From NCBI GenBank assembly GCA_051294375.1, contig CM119267.1:3778759-3842758 (forward strand): a stretch of DNA of 64,000 bases, in the 5' to 3' direction. The notes under the pieces were generated by a model. That model was not told where the DNA came from. It was given only the letters and a program-made list of their open reading frames with translations, and made no database searches. Position numbers and translations under genes: made by a program. This document shows, piece by piece, positions 12,950-25,190 of this stretch (position 1 is the first letter of the stretch; the number at the start of each line of letters is the position of its first letter). Origin of the DNA: Paraspadella gotoi (Eukaryota; Chaetognatha).

Positions 12950-13148
12950 TTGATTTCCCGACTTCCTTTTTTCCTTTTTGCTCCCATTTTAAATTAAAAA
13001 ATAAAATACTCTTCGAGANNNNNNNNNNNNNNNNNNNNNNNNNCTCAGAATAAGCAGAATTTTTGAAATTTTCCCCCCGACATCTCCTTTTTTTCGTCTT
13101 ATTTTTTCTCCCATTTGTAATTAAAAAATAAAAATACTCTTCTCGAGA
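12950..13148 (+). repeat. direct repeat flanking a 25-N gap
   Basis: The ~70 bp left of the gap (ending AAAATAAAATACTCTTCGAGA) recurs right of it (13050-13148, ending AAATACTCTTCTCGAGATT) with small indels. A repeat on both sides of a gap is often an unmerged or falsely duplicated assembly overlap. Confidence 0.7.
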
Positions 13149-13337
13149 TTATAACCCTACTCCAATTTCGCGATTTTTTTTGGTAGTTTTAGTATTTTAA
13201 ATTTATTTTAAATTGAATTTTAACTACAATCCGCATTTTCTATCTTAATTTGTCTCTATCTGCTGTATTCGTCTCTGAATCTGCTGCTCGAATTAAATTC
13301 TCGCTTCTCCGGTTTCTCTTCCTTTCGTTTGGTGGTT

Positions 13338-13379
13338 CCATTCTCTCTCTCTTCTCTCTCTCTTCTCTCTCTCTTCTCT

Positions 13380-13435
<56 letters not shown>

Positions 13436-13467
13436 CCTCTCTCTCTCTCTTCTCTTCTCTTCTCTCT

Positions 13468-13503
<36 letters not shown>

Positions 13504-13510
13504 CTCTCTC
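13338..13510 (+). repeat. (CT)n/(CTT) microsatellite block
   Basis: CT runs broken by CTT and CCT; a purer CT run follows at 13661-13707. Long open frames on both strands here are composition artefacts (Leu/Ser on one strand, Glu/Arg on the other). Confidence 0.9.
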
Positions 13511-13659
13511 AATTCGTTGCCCTCCCCTCGCTCGATCCCATTCCATGTCCTTATTCGTGATGTGGTTTTCATTTGTTTCTATTCAAAAGAAGAAGCGGAA
13601 TGATGAAGAGAATACGCCCTTCCTGTGAGGACGATCATACTTGTTTTGCCCTTTCTCTA

Positions 13660-13710
<51 letters not shown>

Positions 13711-13865
13711 TTCACTCTTCCTCTTTTGTGTGGACAAATCTTGCTTTCTTTTAAACTTCGTCGACGTTTCTCCCCGGTCGCCATATTTTTCTTCGACTTT
13801 TTCCCCAGAGAATCAGCGATACTCCACTGGAACTGCGCTTACTTCAATTAAAACAAAATTGATTT

Positions 13866-14085
13866 TGACGTAATGATATTCAGACAACTACTATAAAAGT
13901 TTGTCATTCAATGAATAAGCAATCCTCTTCCCTGACTTTAGACGGGATACTGTGTGTTTACTGTTTAGAGTTCTATCCCTCTTACATAATATCATAGCAG
14001 GACTCTCTCACGGTCTAGTTAAATAACACCCAGAGAACCTGGCTTTTCTATAAATGAGTTGTTATAATACTTTTATGAACTGGTT
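13866..14085 (+). repeat. ~220-bp dispersed repeat, copy 2 of 3
   Basis: The most diverged copy. It keeps TTCAATGAATAAGC, TGACTTTAGAC, ATAGCAGGACTCTCTCACGGT, ACCCAGAGAACCTGGCTTT and the AATGAGTTGTTATAATA end that matches copy 3. Confidence 0.65.
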
Positions 14086-16449
14086 CAAATGAATAAAATC
14101 ATATTTAAGTATCATTTTTGTTAGATTTTTTAGTTTGAGAGAGCTGAGAACAAAACAGACAATCTGAGTCTAACCAATGGTTAAAAAAATTTACATTTAA
14201 AAAATATTATAAAATAATTAAATAAAATAACCTGTGAGTTAATACACTTTCTATTTCTTTGGTTTACCTTTTATGTTTCCTTAATTTTATGATTATTCGA
14301 ACTTCTTCCATTTAGTTGTTATCCCTCATGAATAGTAGCAACAGTTCACGCGCGTCCTCCGGAATTATTAGCAGAACGGCTAAAAACACCGGTGATAATC
14401 CGCCACTTACCCATCTAATCTTGAAATCCATTTAATATTTATCTGCGGTCTGAACTTACCTATTCTACATATGCCTCCCGCCAGTACGTATGACCATTAT
14501 AGTCTTACTTCTCTATACCTTGTAGTCAACCGTCACCTTACCTTAAAAAATACTTCTTTCTCCGATCTTTTCTTCCTACTGCATGATCTCGCCCACGTGC
14601 TCCATGTTTTCAATCATACCTTTTTGAGAGGGGAGTTTGTGAAAAGGGGGATTTTTTTAAAGAGGCGGTGAAAATCTGGGTGGGATGACCTAAGAGAGGA
14701 GAGAAGGGAGAGGAGAGAAAGTAAGAAGAGAGAGAGAGACGGGACGGACGAGAGGAGAGAGAGAGAGAGAGAAGAGAGAGCAGAGAGGAGAGAGAGAGGA
14801 GAGACGAACAGAGAGAGAGAGATGAGAGAAGCGGTTTTTTCGGTTTTTGAAAAATCGTTTTTATTCATGTTTAGCGAATCTCAAATTTTCTCATCGAATT
14901 TTTCTTCGATATTTTTTTTTGAATTGAAAAAAAAATCAGAGGACGAGATTCAAGACTTAAAGGTTAGTAACGTCTCCGAGAACGTATGGAACTGGGAGAA
15001 CGGATTTAACGGAGAATACGGTCTAGAAACAGAGAAACGAGGAGACATTGGAAAATCGGAAAGAGAGAGATAAAGAGAGCGAGTCAGGGTAGAGAAATAG
15101 GTTGAGATTCGAAGAGGAAAGAAGACGAAGTTGTGAGAGAGAGAGAGGCATGGAGTGTTGGAGAGAAGTGAGGAGAGAGAGGAGACGTGAGAGAAGAGAT
15201 GAGAGATTGAGAGAGAGAGAGAGATGAGAGTAGAGAAAGATTGGATATCGATATTCTCCATAAAGACCCTATTTCAGGTTAAATTTGAAATTTATTACTG
15301 GTTGATTATTGTTATTATTAATATCTAAAGGTTAGTGTTAAGGATTTAGGTTTAGAGATAAGATTTTCATAAAAAAGATTTATGAAACCGAAAGGGGACC
15401 TTTTGGCAAGCTGTGCCAAGATTGTTCTGCGGCGTGCCCGTCTTCGCCGCGAGAGTTTTTCCTTGGTCCTTTTAGAAGTCTCAGAGGAAATAATTTCACC
15501 AAGTTTAACTCACGCAACCACGCCATCCGATCGCGGCTGCGAATAAAGGAAAAATAGCGTTAAAATGAAATGAAAACTAAGAATGAAAGAGCTAAGGTCC
15601 TGACTCTGAGCAACTGAGACGAGATTTAAGAGAGAGAGAGGAGAGTGAGAGACCTGCGAAAATAAAGACGAGAACAAAAGGGGAAAAAGAAAAGTTGTTT
15701 TGGTTTAATTTTCATGAAGGGCGCCGTAGAACAAAAAGAGAAGGACGAAAAACGGGATGAGGAAAAGAAAAGAAAATAAAAAAAATAAAACAAGAACGGA
15801 AAGCAAAAAAGAAAGGAGGCGAGTGATTTCGTTTGAAAACAAAAGTAAGAAAAGAGAAAGAAAAAAAGGAAAGAAAGATTAAGAAAGACGAGAAAGAAAG
15901 AATAAGAACGAAAGAAAGATAGAAACGGAAAAGAAAGAAAGAAAAGAAGAGAAGACAAGATAAAGGAAAGAAAGAAGAAAAAGAAGAAAGAAAGAAAGAA
16001 AGAGAGTTTAAAAACCAAAAGGGGAAAGTTCCGAGAAATGACACAAACAAAGACGAAGGAAGAGAAAGGACGAAGACTAAGAAAGGATCGAGCTTTTGGA
16101 ATGGTTTTTGGTGCCGACGACGACCGACGACGACGACGACGAACGACGAGCGAGAACGGAAAAAAGGTGATCGAAGGAAGGAAAGAAGAATTTGGAAATT
16201 TTTGGACATTTTGGATGCCGATCGCTTTCGTTTTCGTTTGGGAGAATCGAATAAGGGATGGCATTCTAGGAATCTTGGGATGTACTGAGAAGATTACATA
16301 CGTACCAGGAATATTTTTTGAGAATTCTAATGAAAAAATATGAACAAATGTATTTTAATGAGATTTTTTTTAATCTAGACGGCGGAAGAAATCCAAATCA
16401 CGTTGTAAAAAGAGACAAAGGGGAAAAAAATTAAGACCAGACCGCGTAT

Positions 16450-16720
16450 GTGAAATCAAAAGCGCCCTCCTTGGGACTAACGCTCCCCATCACCAAAGCA
16501 CGATTCCTCTCTGAACGTCAAAAAAGAAGAACGCGGCCAAGAATTCGCGCGCCGCATTGGGAAGGCGTCACATTTGTCGCCTCCTATCAAACCAAAGACG
16601 CCCGTCATGTCTGCAGAAAGCGTTTCCAGGGCAACGCGCTGTTTAAGACGACAAAACGCTCTTCCCTCTGGCGTCGATTTTGGGAGATGCGATGGATCGA
16701 GGTCACATTTTTTTGACATC
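16450..16720. other. non-repetitive GC-balanced segment, unassigned
   Basis: This ~270-bp island has balanced composition amid A-rich repeats and stays open for 86-88 codons on both strands. Neither translation shows a domain I recognise and no convincing splice sites bound it. It contains GTTTCCAGGGCAAC (16622-16635), an inverted pair of half-sites resembling an RFX X-box. Could be a regulatory island or an old exon. Confidence 0.3.
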
Positions 16721-18888
16721 AATCTCTTTTTTTTCATAACTATTTTTAAAATTATAACTTATGTTCCCTGCATATAAGACACTATAATGAAGTGAAGCGG
16801 TCATACGTACGTAAAAAACGGTTAAAGACATAAAAAAACATTAAACACGAACATTAATAAAAAAAACAAAAAACGGAAGTAACTTCGAAACCATTTCCTT
16901 TTTTCACAGAAAAAAAAATAAATTTAATTTTATTTTATCAAATCTTCGAAATTTTCAAAAGTTTTTTATCACGAAATCTTACAAAAAAAAAATTAATTTC
17001 CGTTTCTTGAAGAAGAGAAAACATTTTTAAGGTTCGGGAGACGGTACAGTAATGGACGTGTTACAGTAATTGACGGAACCATTTGAATTTCGAAAATGTG
17101 CACAAAAAAAGAAAAAAAAAAAAAACAAAAAAAACGTAGTGGAGGTTACAGTCGAAGTGACAATTTCTCAACGGACATCCACGTTGTCTCGATTGTTCGC
17201 TCGGGGTCCCAATCTTTCTTACTTTTCCTCTTAACTCCATATTTCTCTTTTTAGTCCTTTTCCTTTTAGGTCCTCCTTCTCCTCCTTGTCCTCCTCCTTC
17301 TCCTCTTCCTCTTCATTGTCATCTCGGTCCCAGAGCGACAAAGAGGAGATTGTTTCCTTTATTGCAAACGTGCATTCGCGGCGGATTGGATGGGAGGGGA
17401 AGTTGGGGAGGGAGAGGGAGGGGGGAGGGGGGGAGAGAGGGGGAGAGAGAGGGGAGAGAGAAGCGTGCAGAGAGAGAAGAGAGAGAAGAAAGAGGAAGAG
17501 CGAGAAAGAGGCGAGAAAAGAGAGAGAAAAAGGAGAAGAGAGAGAGAGAGAGAGAGAGAAAAGTGTAATATATTGCTAAAATTATATCGTATAAACAATG
17601 TGGGCGAGGGGATGCGAAAAGTTCAGAGAGAAAAACTATCGAAAAATGTAATTCTCATGATTAATAAGAAGCATTAAGTGCTCAAAAACGCAAAATGCCT
17701 TTTACGATGTCGAGAGGGAGAAACAAGGAAAGAGCTAATGAGAGGATATGATGATTAGTTCAAGACGAACTTGATGACGTAGAGAGAGACGGGAATAGAG
17801 AAGTGAGAAGAGATTCAACCATTATCATCCCCGATTACAAATGTCTTTTTGAATAGTCGCCGATCACTTCCTGAGCGAGTGAGTTATAGAGAGAAAGAGA
17901 GATGAGAGACATAGAGGATAGTCAAGGAAAGTGGAAGAAAGAGAGAGAATGAGTGCATCGTGCACACGAATAGCAAATCTCGTACCGTATACTCTCACTC
18001 ATCCATCAACATGCAAATGCCAATTTGAACTCTCTACTAACATAAGTGAAGACAATACAGATCAGAGAAAGGAGAGAAAGACACAAAGTGAGGAAAGAGA
18101 GGAGAAAAGAGAGAAAGAAAGGCAATAAAGACAGAAAGAGAGAAGAGAATATCAGAAAGAGGGGAGAGAAAAAAAGAGATCTGAGATCGTTTCCTTTATG
18201 GTGACGTGATTTGATGTGGATTGGCATTGGTTGAAGGGAGTTACAGGAGGAAACATGAAACACAAAAAAAATGGGTAAACGGGATACAGAGAGAGAGAGA
18301 GAGAGTGAGGGAGAGAGAGAGAGAGAGAAAGAGACAGACGGACGAAAAATCTAAAACAAAAAAAGAAAACTAAAGATTAAATCTTTTTTTTTGGTTTTTT
18401 GAAAGATTTTGATTATTTTCGTGGGAAAAAAATAGAAAACTAATTTCTCTTCTCTTTTGTTTAAATCATTGTTTTTTGTTTTGATTGAGGTAATATTTTT
18501 AATCTATTTTCTTATTCAACATATTTTTAGTTTTAATTTTACTAAAGTCTAAACTTTCGGCCCAACGAATTCCTGATTTCATAAAAACAAAAGACAAGAG
18601 CGACATCACCATCTACGACCGTTCGATATTCCTTCGCATCGCAGAACCAACGCCGCGAAACCGCGTGACGTAGCGCCATCAAACGTCATCCGTCGATGAG
18701 GATCGATCAGGATTACGTCACGGAAACCTGAACGACGATATTTTTTTTTACTTTTTCGCTTTTTTAAAATTTTTTTTCATTTTTTTCCCCATTTTTCCCT
18801 TTGCTTTTTTTTTAATTTTCCTGTCGCAAAATTCGTTCACATCCTGGATTTTCTCGTTACGCCAAAAAAAAAGGGGGCGCGTCTGTTC

Positions 18889-18905
18889 CAGCGCCATCTA
18901 CGTAA
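18889..18905 (-). promoter_or_regulatory. CTCF-like core (AGCGCCATCTACG)
   Basis: CCAGCGCCATCTACG matches the animal CTCF core written as AGCGCCNYCTR. Similar cores occur near 880, 6047, 9727, 21080, 33187 and 63503. Single short-motif matches have low specificity. Confidence 0.3.
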
Positions 18906-19517
18906 GTCAGTACGTGAGTAGATCTTGGCTGCGAAAAGGAAAGAGAGAGAAAAAAAAATGCGCCCGAAAAAAAATAGAAAAAAAAGCCTCTACGGATTTT
19001 CTTAAGGCCCGAAAAAAAATTTCATTAACTCATGATCCCATCTTTTTTATGATCCGCCATTTTGAAAAAAAAAAGAAGGAAAAAAAAATGGGAAGAACGA
19101 GAAAAGAAAACTTAAAAAAAAGAAAGAAAAAAAAAGAGACGAAAATTATCTTTCCGTGAAATAGGTCCGCCATTTTCGCTCGACACGCGCATCGTTTGAC
19201 GTCTTTCTGGCGTATTTGTGGCGTATTTGTGGCGTAGTTGTGGCGTTATTTGAGACGTTTTCGTATTTTTTTCTTCTTTTCTTTCGAAATTATTTCGTGA
19301 AAATATCGGAATTATCTCTTGTTCTAAAATAATATTTTTTTTATCAAATAAAAAGTTAAACGACAGAAATCCGATATACAAAAACTAATCAGGTTTTTAA
19401 TTTCTTTCGAAATTCGACTTTTAAAAAAATTGATCCATTTCCCTCATCGATTAAAATCTAATTTAACTTGATTTAAATTATTTTTTTCTTTCAGATTTAC
19501 GACGATTGTATTCAGCA

Positions 19518-19588
19518 TGACACGACGTTCCTTCATGACATTTCTCCAGATTGACACCACGTTCCTTCATGACATTTCTCTAGATTGA
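19518..19588 (+). repeat. 36-bp tandem duplication
   Basis: Two adjacent near-identical units, each containing CGTTCCTTCATGACATTTCT then AGATTGAC. Lies about 450 bp upstream of the Ig-gene start codon. Confidence 0.85.
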
Positions 19589-19599
19589 CCTGTCAAGGA

Positions 19600-19710
19600 T
19601 TCGTCTAGTTTTCGCCGCCATATTTCAAAAATTATCTAATCAACGATGGATGCTCTTCGCTGATTGGTCTGATTTTCAAGAATTTCCGATTGGTCGAGAA
19701 TCAGCGCGCT
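19600..19710 (+). promoter_or_regulatory. candidate promoter with two inverted CCAAT boxes
   Basis: Two GATTGGT motifs (inverted CCAAT boxes, the NF-Y site) lie at 19662-19668 and 19688-19694, 26 bp apart, following a GCCGCCATATTT segment. They are about 350 bp upstream of the first ATG of the + strand Ig gene, with a gap at 19766-19930 between. Paired CCAAT boxes are typical of TATA-less animal promoters; the assignment is inferred from position. Confidence 0.4.
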
Positions 19711-20024
19711 AAATTACAAAACGACAAAAAAAAAATCCAAAAAACAAACAAACAAACAAAAAAAANNNNNNNNNNNNNNNNNNNNNNNNNNNNNNNNNNN
19801 NNNNNNNNNNNNNNNNNNNNNNNNNNNNNNNNNNNNNNNNNNNNNNNNNNNNNNNNNNNNNNNNNNNNNNNNNNNNNNNNNNNNNNNNNNNNNNNNNNNN
19901 NNNNNNNNNNNNNNNNNNNNNNNNNNNNNNCCAAAAAAAATCAACTTATCCGAACAGCTATAGTTATGGAAATAATATTTGCATTTCTCCAAATAGTATA
20001 ATCGGCCTCGTTCCCCCGTCAACC

Positions 20025-20250
20025 ATGCCAACCCGTTCCCTCGGCCCCCTTCCTCCTCCCACTCCTTCTCCTCATCCTCCTCCCCCTCTTCTCCCCTTCC
20101 TCCTCCTCCTCCTTCCCTCCCTCCTCCCGCTCTCTCTCTCCGGCATCGAAGAGCTCTACACGGCGATCCCGGTGGGAGCCTCGGTCTCCTTCGAGTGTTA
20201 CTCGGACAGTCCCGCCGTTTGGGTCAAACAGTCGCCCGATCTCCAACACG
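20025..20250 (+). CDS. Ig gene exon 1: signal peptide and first half of Ig domain 1
   Basis: The ATG at 20025 is chosen because it opens directly into a Pro/Leu-rich hydrophobic signal peptide ending near LSLSG, followed by the Ig-like GASVSFECYSDSPAVWVKQ (Cys then Trp). The exon runs into a 10-N gap at 20251-20260; the sequence after the gap (to 20411) stays open but does not look like Ig. About 20-25 residues expected between WVKQSPD and the DAGIYKC of exon 2 are missing, so the true 3' edge and donor were lost in the gap. Confidence 0.75.
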
Positions 20251-23200
20251 NNNNNNNNNNGACGAGTGAAGCTTCGATGGCAGCAGCAAAAGAGACGAAT
20301 TTTGTGCGTCTGTTTGAGTCCGCTGCTTCAGGAGCCGCAGCAAGGGGGTTTCGATGGAAAAGAGTGCACAAATTGGCCCGTTTGAAAAAGAATATGGTGA
20401 AGAGACAATAATTATTGTTATGTGTTAGTGACAAAATCGTTCAATATAAGCAGTCCCTGAGCTTCGGATCAGGCTGTAACACCGAGTTACAGGCGGGTTG
20501 AGCGCCCCGTCCCTCTTAACTGCGAGGCGACCAAGGGGCTAGAACCCCGGACCTTTGAGTTGGGAGGCGAATAACTTGCCTCCGGCACCAATGGCCGCTG
20601 ATAAACGGTTGATGGATTTTAGTCCACCATAATGGCCAAATAATGATATGAATCATTATGGATTCCGTTTTTTTCTATGATCGCAGTTGAATACATTTAG
20701 AAAATTTTATCTATTAATATTTTGAGTTTAATTCTGGGACATTATGCAACTAATAAATCTCTAAGAATCGAGGTGCAAGCAGGTCCGAGATAGTACCGAG
20801 TGCAATTTAACGCATTTAATGTTTATTTAATTTAAATACAATTTAAATACAATTTGAAAATTTACAAATCACGAATATCCCAATTATTTATTTTTCAAAT
20901 TGACTTTTAAAACGAATTCCACCACAGGTGAGCTTCTCCGACGCCGGCATCTACAAATGTTCCAACGTGATGCAAGCGTCGCTCACAGTCGTTGCCACGC
21001 CCTCTTGTTCTCCCCGGAAGTTGACGCCGACGCCGGAGAATCACGACGTGGGCGTGTCGTGCAGAGTGCGCTACGCTGGGGCGCCCCCTGGTGAGTAGTG
21101 GCGGGCGGGGAAGGGGTTGTATTGTGCAGAGGGCGCTACGCGGCCGCGGACTCTAGGGGACTCTGTATCTTTCTTTCCTTATTTCTTTCTTTCTTTCTTT
21201 CTTTCTTTAAAAATTCAAACATATCTTATTTCTAAAATTAAACAGTTAATGAGATTAGGATTGACAATCATTGAAAGAATTCATCTGTCTTACCCGTATT
21301 TTTAACTCATAGAAATTTACATGGGAAGTTCTAAGTGATAAGATGGAAGATAACTTAGACTACCCGTCTTTTCTAAAAGAAGAAAGCCTTCGTACATTAC
21401 TCAATAAGACAAGAATATGGTAATTTTTGAAGGTTCAGATTTCTGTTGTCTAAAAGGACTCCGCATTGCTACCAGGATGGAAAAAAAAGTGTCGCGGTGG
21501 TACTTTCCATTATTTTTCGGAATTTTAATGTGAGAATCATAGTTCTAATAACCTTTCTTTTTTTTGTGTCTATATGTATTGGGCAAAATGATTTTGTTCA
21601 CAACGAATTTTATTTTATCATTATAAAACGTACATGTTTCGGCTTTTGGATACAAGTCCTTCTTCAGCCGTCAATTGTATCCAAAAGCCGAAAACATGTA
21701 CGTTTATATGATAAAATAAAATTTCTTCTGTGAACAAAATCATTTGCCCCAATGTAGAATTGAAAAATAAAATTCATAATAGGTAAAAAAACTTGCGCTA
21801 CGCTTTGCTATTCATTTAAGCTGTGCTCTCATATGTTATGACAAACTAATAGGAGATTTCATGTAAAAAGAAGAGATGCATTACCAAAAAAATGCTATCC
21901 TTCATTTTTATTTTTTTTAGTATTAAACTTTTTATTTATACTCATTCCGTTCATTTTTTATTACTTTTTGAGTTTAAGCCATTACTATTAAAAATCCTAC
22001 CTTTTCTGTAGTCCTCATATCAAATATTATGCTATTATCCCATTAAGATAAATTCAGCGAATGAATCTTAATTCATATGTTACAAAAAGAACAATATTAA
22101 AAACCATTGATACTGCCTAAAATATTACAAAAATTATTTTCTCTAAATTGTAAAGATCAATAAAAAGTTATAAGTTCGGGTAACCTTTCTGTAAGCAAAA
22201 GTTACTTATTTTTATTACCATTGTCAGTTGTATTATCAACCAATCAAGTTATCAACAAAACACCAAAAATAAAAAAATTAAAGATTTTACTGAAGTGAAA
22301 GACAATGAATCTCCATATTATTACAGCCACACTCCAAGCCTGTTTTCATAAAGGATCAATCTTTTTACTATTTGCTGAAGCGACCATTTTTTACCCCAAA
22401 TCTATAAAAATATTACCGTCAGTGATATAATAATAATATGAATACTATGTATATCTTAACTCAAAAAGAAGTGAAAATAGTTGAGAACTTAGAGCAACCT
22501 CTTTGGAAGTAATCTTGAATGCATTGAATAATTTTAATGCTTATTGAGAAATTAATCATCCTTTATTTAGTCTTAAGGAGCCGTCATATTACCTTTTTTA
22601 AAACTTCATTAAATTAACCAAAAAATATATTTGACAATAAAATTAACTGGCTTTTCCAAAGCCGCGGACACTTTTTTCCCATCATGGTAAGCCTGTGAAC
22701 CCATCCTAATTTCAATTTTTTTCTCGAATTCCTAATAATTATTAAACTTAACCGACGAAGATTCTTTATCTTCATAATGAAATATTAAATAATTATTCAT
22801 TCTTTCGTCGCTTTGTCTCTACTTTCTGGTACCATCGACAAGAAAAAAAAAATACCGACCATTAAACATAAAAATACACAAGTTATACAAGTTATTTAAT
22901 ACAAAAATATAGGCCATGTCTTTTATACACGTTCAGTATCGAAACCCTTCCGAACGTAAATCCCAATCCTTGGCGGAGGGCGATGGTTGGATGATTGCGC
23001 CAGACAAGCCGAGAGAACAGCGAAACCAATGAACGACCTAACCAAGGTCGCTTTCTGTCCTAAGAGCGGACAGCGAATTTACCCCAAACGAGGAAGAACA
23101 GTCGAAGACCAGGCGAGTAAATTTAATTATAAGGGATTTTAAAAAGTAAAAATACTGAATGACATGATAATTGTTATTGTAATGAACAAGAACCGTTCAA

Positions 23201-23569
23201 AATATAAGCAGTCCCTGAGCTTCGGAGCCAGGCTGTACACACAATTGTTACAGGGGGCGGTTTAAGCGCCCCCGTCCCTCGCTTAAATTGCTTAAGGCAG
23301 CCACCCGGGGGCTAAACACCCGCGCACTTTTTGGCAGGTTTAGGGAGGTTGGAATACGGCTCCGCACCAATGGCCGCTGAGGAACGGTGGGATAGTCCAC
23401 CATAATACTAAACAATAATTATGCCAAGTATGTAAACGACCCACCAGTCGTGCGCCTGGTCGCCGACGCCATACACGCCGAGGGCCCGCGCAGGACCCCG
23501 GAGGAACGATGAAATAAAAACCTTTAATTGCCTAGAAAAACCCAGAGAAGAGAGAGAGAGAGGAGAGAG

Positions 23570-23620
<51 letters not shown>

Positions 23621-23671
23621 AAAAGTCAACGGAAGAGTGGGAAAAAACGAGGGCAAAGGAAAGAAAGATAT

Positions 23672-23707
<36 letters not shown>

Positions 23708-23872
23708 AGAAAGGAAAGAAGAAAGAAAGAAAGAAAGANNNNNNNNNNNNNNNNNNNNNNNNNCTCCAACGCGTCAAAGCGGCTCTTTTTTCATGGCATC
23801 GGGTATTTTTCTGACGTTTACGCCAGTGTTTTGATTTTTCTGTTTTAGTGGTCTTTCATTCTTACCTTTCCA

Positions 23873-23955
<83 letters not shown>

Positions 23956-24700
23956 CTCTCTCTCTCCTCTCTCTTCTCTGCCATCTGCAAGAACGACAAC
24001 GTATGTTTCACAAATTGAACAAAATCCAAATGTGATCTAAACGGAATTAAACTCCTGAATAGGAAACAGTGCGAATATGAATACACATATAAATATATAT
24101 CCCTTGATTCGCACTCAGAACAAAGTTCTATCGCTAGAGAGGATAAAGTAGTGAACAGCGGAAACAGAGATAATTTCCCAGGAAGAAAAAGAAAATAAGA
24201 AAACGTTAAATACTTCTGCACAATGACATCAATCGAGTGTTAAAATGAAGACCCGGTTGGGACAGTTATTAAATATCTTTTTTAATACGTTTTATCAATA
24301 CAAACAATTTCCTCTCTTTTATTTTATTGTCCTTCTCTTCTCTCTCTTTCTCTTAATTTTTTGTAGCTTCGTGCATCACTCTCAAAGATAAGACGTTTAA
24401 AATACACCAGAAAACGACTTTTTCTCTGTTAAAAGATATTGAAAGACTTTAAAAAGAACAAAAAAACGATTTTTTCGATGTAAAAAAAGAGAATAAAAAC
24501 ATTGTAAACCGAGCAGAAACATGTGTACCGTAGAGGAGAGAGAGAGAGATGTTAAAAAGGAGAACGAAGGCCGAAGCGTGGAACAATAAATGAAAAGGCA
24601 ACGGAAAATAAAGCATAAAAAAGCATTAGGGAAAAGCAAAGTGTGAGAGAGAGAGAGAGGGAGAGTTGGTAAGAGGAAGTATCGTTAAAGCGAGAGCGTT

Positions 24701-24751
<51 letters not shown>

Positions 24752-24953
24752 AGGCAAGTGTTACCAACCTCCTTTCGCGTCGACCATCATTTTCACCCAA
24801 ACAGTTTTTTTTTTCACAACTTTAAGAACGGACCGAGAAATAAAGAGTTAATTTGGAGGTCTTGATTAATTATCTTTTAAGTTTAATTTAGTAATTATGC
24901 ATTTAATTTAGGTACACATCAAACGGAATTAATAACACGCTAGAAAATTCATC

Positions 24954-24985
<32 letters not shown>

Positions 24986-25124
24986 CTTCCCAAAACACAA
25001 ACTGTATTAATTCACGGGTCATAACTCCGATGGCGGATCCCTATCTTTGAGGCCACGAATGTTTGACGTTCCTGTACCGAATAATATTGAGAGAGAAAGA
25101 AACAGAGTGGGAAAAAAGGAGACA

Positions 25125-25190
<66 letters not shown>

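Larger units (their letters stand above)
14100..19500. other. intergenic stretch with polypurine tracts, no confident gene
   Basis: From about 14.69 kb the + strand is purine-rich (GAGAGA-type at 14690-14840, 15060-15240, 17395-17565 and 18285-18330; GAAAGAA-type at 15630-16020), the opposite of the pyrimidine-rich 0-13.7 kb. Between tracts I see no conserved exon. A copy fragment of the GGTTAG/GGGGACCTTTTGGCAA family ends near 15415. One less repetitive segment at 16450-16720 is open on both strands but unrecognised. Confidence 0.5.

Noticed and set aside
16450-16737. 86-88-codon frames on both strands
   Set aside because: No family match, no splice boundaries, both strands open; not enough for a gene call.
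20261-20411. Continuation of the Ig exon 1 frame after the 10-N gap
   Set aside because: It reads as Ala/Lys/Arg-rich sequence with no Ig strand pattern; the expected mid-domain residues are missing, so the join is probably accidental.
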